A stretch of 64,000 nt of DNA from positions 434,001 through 498,000 of the forward strand of contig JABMLP010000010.1 of NCBI GenBank assembly GCA_013176395.1, in the 5' to 3' direction. Shown one piece after another: positions 57,210 to 64,000 of the stretch. Source of the DNA: Venturia oleaginea (lineage: Eukaryota > Ascomycota > Dothideomycetes > Venturiales > Venturiaceae). The position numbers were made by a program, and so were the translations under genes. The notes beneath the pieces were generated by a model, which made no database searches, was not told where the DNA came from, and worked only from the letters and a program-made list of their open reading frames with translations. Positions within the stretch are counted from its first letter, which is position 1. Every line of letters begins with the position of its first letter.

Positions 57210-58063
57210 ATGACCGGCCTAATGGACGACATACATACACCTTCCGTCGCCTCAGGGCCTACCACGAACGGCTACTCAAATGGCATCTCCACAGACAGGC
57301 TGAGCTTCCACGAGCTTATTGCTGAGAAAGCGAGGTTGGAAGGCGAACTCACGTCTTTGGGAGCCGTCCTAGAATCTGTAAGACCATCTTGTTTCTTGTT
57401 ATGGCCGACCAGTGCCTCATACTTCACAGCATGGTGTCACGATGCAAACTGGCTTGACTACTTTCGATGGCTTTCCACGCGCCGATATTGATGTCCCTCA
57501 AAGTACATTGTCCTACTTCTTGAACCAAGAAGCCATACTGATTTAATTCAAATAGTTCGAACCACCCGTGCAAGAATAATTCACCTCCGCAATGACTACA
57601 AAGCACTCATGTCTCGGCTTGAGGTCGTGATTCAAAGACGATTCGCAGACATGGCATCTGAGCCTGCGCCAGCCGCATCAACCTCTCCTTTTGTCCCAAT
57701 TCGCTCCTCCACGTCACAGTCCGCACAGGCAGCCACCAATACTCCGTTCGCCAAAGTAAACACAGTGGCATCTGGAAGTCCAGCGGCCGATTCAGGCTTA
57801 CAAATTGGTGATGAGGTGACACGCTTCGGGTCTGCCACCTGGCTGAACCATGACAAGCTCGCCAAAGTGGCAGAAATTGTAGCCCAAAGTGAAGGCGTGC
57901 GTTGTCCAGCTACATATTCATGTGCGACTATGCTAATAATCCGTTTCAGCGACCGATAGCTGTATCTATCCTGCGGGGTTCTGCAAGCCAGCAACTCACA
58001 TTGACGCCTCGTTCGAATTGGGGAGGCCGAGGAATGCTAGGATGTCAGTTGCTTCCACTATGA
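57210..58063 (+). CDS. nas2: 26S proteasome assembly chaperone NAS2 (p27/PSMD9)
   Basis: Four exons, 57210-57377, 57430-57502, 57556-57896 and 57950-58063; introns 52-53 nt; 231 residues. The N-terminal helical domain carries LSFHELIAEKARLEGELTSL, then FDGFPRADIDVPQIRTTRAR assembled over two introns, then HLRNDYKALMSRLEVVIQ. A C-terminal PDZ-like domain follows (FAKVNTVASGSPAADSGLQI, GDEVTRFGSA, then RPIAVSILRGSASQQLTLTP and SNWGGRGMLGC). It ends GCQLLPL, close to the family's usual end. In yeast NAS2 binds the C-terminus of the ATPase subunit Rpt5 and helps build the 19S base. The small second exon (73 nt) is required to keep frame and the IDVPQIR motif. Confidence 0.93.
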
Positions 58064-58718
58064 GAGTATGGTGGCACTTTCTGTGCGCGACCCGATTATA
58101 AACGAACTGATGACACAATTTGGGCTTCCGAAGCTGTTCCAGCATTATGTAGCGAGAAGGCAACCAAAAGTAATGAAATCATAACCAACAAGCATTTTGA
58201 AGGCGTCCGGTTATCCTCATGCTTATCGTGGCTCTGGGCGGATGGAGCGACACTGTTCAATGGCTTCCAGGAGCAGGTTTTCCTTTGACAACACATGGTC
58301 CAAAATGCGGAAGGAAACGGAGGAAAGTGCGTGCTGTCTACAAAGAATGAAAAGACAAGTTTGCACTATCATCAAGAGTGTTAGCAACCCATGAATCAAA
58401 GATGAATGTGATGATGAAAGTGTTTGCTATTGCCATGCTCAAGGCTTCAGTGACAAAGCACGTGAGTAGATGTCTTGGCGACCGAAGCAGCGACAACTTG
58501 AATGACAGCGCCCCAAAATACGTTTCCCTGCCACAACCCGTCAACTTCTTTCTTGCCCTCAACATCAACGTAGAGCCCGCAAACTCTACCTTCTCGGTAT
58601 AAAAGTGAGCCTTGCTCCCAAATTCTTATTTTTCACTTTTGCACTCGATCCACCCTTGCTAACTCAAGTCGATAAACAGCAAAACACCACCCACCCATTC
58701 TACGTTGCCTACACGACC
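58064..58718. promoter_or_regulatory. NAS2 3' flank and Ran promoter
   Basis: 655 bp. The right end holds a TATA box (58598-58604) and a pyrimidine-rich leader before the Ran start. No gene recognised. Confidence 0.55.
58598..58604 (+). promoter_or_regulatory. TATA box of the Ran gene
   Basis: TATAAAA, ~115 bp before the Ran ATG; transcription would then start ~30-80 bp before the ATG, a normal leader length. The clearest core promoter element in the window, fitting a highly expressed gene. Confidence 0.6.
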
Positions 58719-59576
<858 letters not shown>

Positions 59577-60266
59577 AGGTGTCAATCAACTGAGCTCAAC
59601 CAGCTCCGCGCTCCCAGCGCCACTCATCGATATCAGCGGGTAGTCAGGAGAGGAACCGGTAGTGGGAGAGGCGGCGGAACAGGCCCGTGGTGATATTTCA
59701 CCACTGAATCACATTTTCAGAGGGTTGCACCCTAGACAGTTTGACGTATTTTCGAAAACACCCCTTATGTAGACGACTATCGGAAGCGATTTATGAAGGA
59801 TTAGGTGGAATTATTTGGCCAACCAGCTGGAGACGCTGGGAGGGATGCAGGCTACTCTGGTCTCTACAAGCATGCAAAATAAAAAGTTATGACGATTGGC
59901 CGTGCCTTCGATCGGTGGATTCTCGTGAGATGATGCTGTTTCTTTTCGTGTTTTTGCTTTTGACTTTTTGCGCGCTCTGCCTCGATTAGAAACGAAGTAA
60001 GACTTGCTGCTAAATAGAGACTCTTTGATTGCTCGCTTCTCTATTTCGAATGGTAGACGTGAAAAGTACGTCAACAAGAAAGAGCAGCCGGGAAGTGAGG
60101 GGTAATTATCCGGGACGACGCCTCCTTCATCTCTCGGAATGCAAGATGCGGCGCTTTTCGAGGATCTTCTTATAGATAATAACTGAGGATTATTCCCGAC
60201 CAAGACTCTTACACGCCCCCGACCTTATATCCATCGAATCCATGCGACTATTTTGTGGAGGCGCGA
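59577..60266. other. Ran 3' flank and promoter of the second Zn2Cys6 gene
   Basis: 690 bp without a recognisable gene. The right end carries a short upstream ORF overlapping the next start (listed separately). Confidence 0.5.
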
Positions 60267-60283
60267 ATGGCGGGAGCGAATAA
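60242..60283 (+). other. Short upstream ORF overlapping the Zn2Cys6 start
   Basis: An ATG at 60242 opens a 13-codon frame ending TAA at 60281-60283, overlapping the presumed main start (60267) by 17 nt in another frame. If it lies on the mRNA, ribosomes using it would bypass the main ATG. Confidence 0.35.
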
Positions 60284-62484
60284 CAGTCTCCTCGGCTTTC
60301 ATGGGCGCCTTGGAGACGACGACGACGACGACGACGCGAAGCTCATGTTCAAGAGTGAGGACCATGAGGATGAAACATCGCAGTCGCCAAGTCGCAAGAA
60401 GCAGAAGCGTAACAAGCCGACTCTTAGGTGTGTTGCTTGCTGCCGAATTCGCCATCTTCACTAATATGTCTCCGCAGCTGTCTCGAATGTGTGGAACGGA
60501 AGACGAAATGCGATCGCGGCAGGCCTGGATGCCTTGCTTGCGTGAAGCGGCAGAGTAAGTGTAGATATAGTGAGATTGCCAACCTGATCGCTGCGAGGTA
60601 ATTGTGCCTCGAGCCAATACTTTGATGCTTTCCTTGTTGATTCGACTATAGCAATGGCTCTGGACGCTCAAACAAATTAAGACGAACTGGCAAGCAAGGC
60701 TCGATAGCTAGTATTTCGACAACTGCACCCAAATCTCCAGCTACGATTGGAGCTACATCTTCTGCCAGTAGTAGTGTAAGTCTTTCTTGATTCATCGCTC
60801 GCTTCAATTCTCCCTATATGTTTCAGCCTCACCCTCTTCTTCAACTAAGAGCCACATACAGCTGCCAAGTCCCATCGATACCTACATCAGAAGTGGGTCT
60901 GCGAGCTCAACCCAGTCTTCGTCATTCCTGCTTTCCAACCTTGCACACACTCGACAAGTGAGAGCTAGTGTGTTTGGCAGCGGAGCGCACCATCCGTTCG
61001 CCAACTATTGGACCACCACGGGAGGCGTCCCTGAAGTTATAGGCGTACTTCCAAGCAAAGATCAAGCCGACTCTCTGGTAGCCAAATATTTTGAATGCGT
61101 CGATCCAGTCTATCCAATGCTGAACCAACAGAATTTCATTGCCGAATATGATCGCTTCTGGAGCATGTCGACACTTGAACGGCAGCGGAGTGATGCCTCT
61201 GTACTTGCTTTGCATTTTGCTGTCTATGCGATGGGTGCCCAATTCACTCAGATGGAGTCTGAGCAGGCGAGAGCACAGATTGCAGAGTTCTATGTTTCCG
61301 CTGCCCATCAATCGCTACGACTGTATTCGTTTTTGAGTAAGACGTCTCTCAAAACAGTTCAAGCCATCGTTCTCATGGGCTACTTCTTGATGAACGACAA
61401 CAAAGCCACTGACGCTTGGGCATTTGGGGGAATTCTCACCCGACAAGCCTACGCCATGGGCCTGAACAGAGATCCGAACTCCATGGTCCCTAATGCCTCT
61501 GCTTCTGAGAAACAACAGCGCCGCAAAGCCTGGCAGGCAGTCTATTTCCAAGACACATTCCTAACAGTCCTACTCAAACTCCCACCAACAACAACCTTCT
61601 CCGACGTCACAGTCGAATCTCTCACCGAAGATCCAGCCGACCAACACTTGATCAACCCGCCAGCTCCCCTCCCACCCGTTTCAAGCAACGTAATGAGCAT
61701 CAGCAACATTGCACCCCGCCATCCTTCCCCAACTCTCCAACCCGCCAACGACCCCGGTAGACACACTGACGTCGATTTCATAAGAAGCATGTGGCGCATG
61801 GCCGACCTAGTCCAACGCTCCGTTTGCATGCCCCGAGCTCTCAGTTCACCCGTCGTCTCATCCCTCCGCCACAAAACATCCCTCTTGAACCAGTTTCGAA
61901 CGCTTTACGCCACATTCCCTCGCTCTTTGACAGCCACTCAGGAACAATTTGCTCAATTGGTTCTAAATAATGGACGTATGGCGCGCCAGAATCTATTTCT
62001 GAGAAGTAACTATTGGCATTGCGTTATGATTATTGAGGCGGAGGAGAATGAGTTGGGTGGTGTACATTGTGATGTCCGCGGTGCCCTTGAAGCAGGTCGT
62101 CTCGCACTCGAATCGTTCTTTGATTTCTGGGAATATTTGCAGGTTGATGCGGGGGTATGGTGGGTTTTTCAACATCGGGCTTTCGAGGAAGCTGTAAGTC
62201 CTTAATTTTCTCTTTCACATGTATAAAACCTCTTGCTGATTGTTGGATAGCTCACAATGGCCAATCTCCTGGGCGCATACCACCCATCGCCCAGCTCACC
62301 GAATCTGGGAATCAAACACATGGTTGACCCCGTGTTCACTGGGTCGAGAGATACTGTACGCAGGATGCTTGAGATTATAGAGAATGTGGGTAGTGCGGCG
62401 CCTGAGATGCAGAAGACGAGGACGGAAGTGTTGAGGACGGCTTGGGAGGCTACGGTGGTGATAGACATGGAAGAGGAGGAGTAA
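60267..62484 (+). CDS. Zn2Cys6 transcription factor with fungal-specific (middle homology) domain
   Basis: Five exons: 60267-60427, 60478-60597, 60652-60775, ~60850-62193 and 62251-62484; ~660 residues. The zinc cluster starts at the first junction: CLECVERKTKC-DRGRPG-CLACVKRQSKC, cysteines 55, 58, 65, 72, 75 and 82. A run of Asp (coded by GAC repeats at ~60315) and a Lys/Arg stretch precede it. A basic Ser-rich linker follows, then a fungal_trans-type domain: VAKYFECVDPVYPMLNQQNF, FYVSAAHQSLRLYSFLSKTS, WAFGGILTRQAYAMGLNRDP, QRRKAWQAVYFQDTFLTVLL. The fourth exon's start is uncertain. The best-looking acceptor (TTTCAG, 60826) breaks frame, while AG sites at 60849 and 60861 keep it. The start at 60267 is the first ATG of the frame. 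Targets unknown. Confidence 0.85.
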
Positions 62485-63039
62485 GGTATACAAAGTATCC
62501 TTTTCTGTACATATCCCCTGACAGGATCTTTTCGATTCTGTTTCCTATTTTGTGGGAAGACGATTAAAGTAATGTTCAATGGTTTTTGATTTACTCTTGT
62601 CGGCTGGGTATTTCGCGTTATATCTTACGTGGGTGCCAATCATTTCTGAAGCCGGTTGAAATGGACTTGGTTCGGGCAACCGCTTCCATCGGAATCGATG
62701 ATAAACCATCAGATGACGACTCACAGATGTTACTGTCCTAAAACCAAACTCATCAAAGACTCCAGTATTCAGCCTGGAATTTTTCAAGTGACCGCACTTA
62801 GCAGCTGCTCGAAAGCAAGATGTTTCAAAGCCAATTTTCATGACTAGGGCTTTGATTCACTACCAACACCCAAGGCCGTTCCATTGGCACCGAGCCCGCC
62901 TCCACAACCCAACAACCAATATCCCCTCTTCCCAATATCAACAACCACGAACCCATCCAACCCCCTCACAACACCCCAACCCAATCCAACCTCCACGCAT
63001 CTAACAATCCCGCCTCTCCCTGACAGCCTCGAGTCCCCT
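62485..63039. other. Spacer at right end
   Basis: 3' flank of the Zn2Cys6 gene, then a C-rich stretch (62880-63040) whose + strand frame is Pro/Thr/Asn-rich low complexity and is more likely the 3' flank of the minus-strand gene beyond it. Confidence 0.4.
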
Positions 63040-64000
63040 CTACATCGCAAAACAGCAATCACCCAGTCTCGATCGCTTATCCATCTCCTCCTTCCCAAAA
63101 ACCGAGCAATTCGCGAACAACTGATCGAGTTGACAATTCAAAGCATCCCTCTGCTTCTCAAGAGCGGCCTTTTGACTGTTGAGAAAAGTCTTTTGATGGT
63201 CGTGTGGGGTGATTTGGCGCGTGTACGTTTCAGCGGCCGCGGTTTCGTCTTCGTGGGCTCGATCTAGTTCACGTTGTAGATGTACCTCTTGGCGGGGTTG
63301 AAGCTCTTTGGGGTGTTAGTTTATGGCCTTGTTGGCTTTGGTGTAATTCTTTTTTTTTCTTGGGTGCTGAGACTTTCGGTGATTTTCTTGTTGTGAGCGG
63401 CTGAGCTTTTGCGTGTTGCGTCCTCGTTTTGCGCCTCTGTGATGAAAGTGCTGGAAAGCTTTTGGAGTCGTTGATAATCGGCTTCGATCCGAGCAAGATT
63501 ACCTGCATGCTGGTGAACTGCATCCTTTTTTTGCGCCTCTGTGACGAAAATGCTGGAAAGCTCTTCGAGTCGTTGATCATCGGCTTCGATCCGAGCGAAA
63601 TTACTTTCATGCAGTTGTTTCGATCATGTTCGATTTCGAATAGACGCCGATGGATGTCCCGGCCTTGCTTGTTCTCCCATTCTTGGCTGATGTCGAGACG
63701 ACCTCCAAGGCGGGCTGTGCTCTCATCGACCTTCTCTGTCAAATCGCGAGAAAGACTTCGGTGTCTGTCCCAGCAAATTTCATCATTTTCCCGAACGTCA
63801 TCTTTCGGGTTTCCCCAAAGCCTGGGTGGGGGACACCTGAGAAAAGAACTACTAGGACCTTGGAAGAAGGGCATGCTCGCTGATATGGAGGATAATTCAT
63901 CGGTAGTCTTGTCGGGAGACTGAGAGGTGCCAGATTATTATTGCGTAGCTTCTTTCGAAGGGCTGTCATCCTCCTCCTGGATTTGCTCTTTCGCAGCCCC
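63040..64000 (-). pseudogene. Damaged coiled-coil protein gene, cut by the window edge
   Basis: On the minus strand, coiled-coil-like coding stretches follow one another but in changing frames. One frame (63874 downward) has DDVRENDEICWDRHRSLSRD then LTEKVDESTARLGGRL and EWENKQGRDIHRRLFEIEHD. Near 63610 the sensible sequence shifts to another frame: FARIEADDQRLEELSSIFVT repeated once as LARIEADYQRLQKLSSTFIT. Around a run of A at ~63350 and a TAA near 63320 there is a further break, after which the same frame resumes as VHLQRELDRAHEDETAAAET and KAALEKQRDALNCQLDQL, ending at TAG 63040-63042. Missed introns could explain part of this; frameshifts or assembly errors could explain the rest. Family unknown. 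Confidence 0.5.
63431..63612. repeat. 102-bp tandem duplication (34 codons)
   Basis: The segment starting GCGCCTCTGTGATGAAAGTG at 63431 recurs at 63533 with about 85-90 % identity over ~80 bp. The 102-bp offset keeps reading frame and duplicates one coiled-coil unit (ARIEAD-x-QRLxxLSSxF). Frame-preserving spacing suggests it arose while the gene was coding. Confidence 0.85.

Overview
This window is nuclear DNA from a filamentous ascomycete (Pezizomycotina). The evidence is gene content (TINA-type, EsdC-type, NSP1, END3, BST1, two Zn2Cys6 regulators, a HET-domain relic, a pogo/Fot1-type transposon) and gene structure: short GT-AG introns of about 43-110 nt, often with CTAAC/CTGAC-like branch sites, and 0.3-3.6 kb intergenic spacers. 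I could not fix class or species; Leotiomycetes is only a guess. Exon joins below were worked out by hand from splice signals and reading-frame continuity.

Layout. 1-8.7 kb: partial EsdC-like glycogen-binding protein (-), TINA-like spindle protein (-), two conserved-looking unknown genes (+). 8.7-11.9 kb: gene-poor island with a 1,127-bp internally deleted pogo/Fot1-type element (70-bp terminal inverted repeats, TA target duplication). 11.9-16.2 kb: nucleoporin NSP1 (-) divergent from a LAA2/DUF5102-like trafficking protein (+). 16.2-19.1 kb: long spacer, then an odd protein built from five AEQDRY-type repeats. 19.4-25.6 kb: mitochondrial lysyl-tRNA synthetase (-) divergent from TIM10 (+), and a PRKRIP1-like protein (-) divergent from a DET1-like phosphatase (+). 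25.6-36.8 kb: 3.6-kb spacer, Zn2Cys6 regulator, Rieske/AIF-like oxidoreductase, small ABM-type monooxygenase. 36.8-42.4 kb: GPI inositol-deacylase BST1 and endocytic END3. 42.5-45.9 kb: decayed HET-domain gene and empty spacer. 45.9-52.4 kb: bZIP factor (-) divergent from SLX9 (+), an unknown 510-aa gene (-), RTC3/SBDS-like (-). 53.1-62.5 kb: RhoGEF (-) divergent from proteasome chaperone NAS2 (+), Ran GTPase (+), a second Zn2Cys6 regulator (+). 62.5-64 kb: a damaged coiled-coil gene (-) with a 102-bp tandem duplication, running off the edge.

Most genes are single-copy housekeeping functions (nuclear transport: NSP1 and Ran; mitochondria: LysRS, TIM10, probably the AIF-like enzyme; ribosome and proteasome assembly: SLX9, NAS2; endomembrane traffic: LAA2-like, END3, BST1). 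They do not form a secondary-metabolite or defence cluster. Accessory material is limited to the transposon, the HET relic and the damaged gene at the right end.

No clear new multi-gene system is visible. The most unusual items are the AEQDRY repeat protein; the SLX9 locus, where an intron directly follows the start ATG and a second upstream frame shares its splice; an always-open intron just before the bZIP basic region; a splice choice in the second Zn2Cys6 gene that would give a DNA-binding-domain-only product; and the repeat-bearing broken gene at the right edge.
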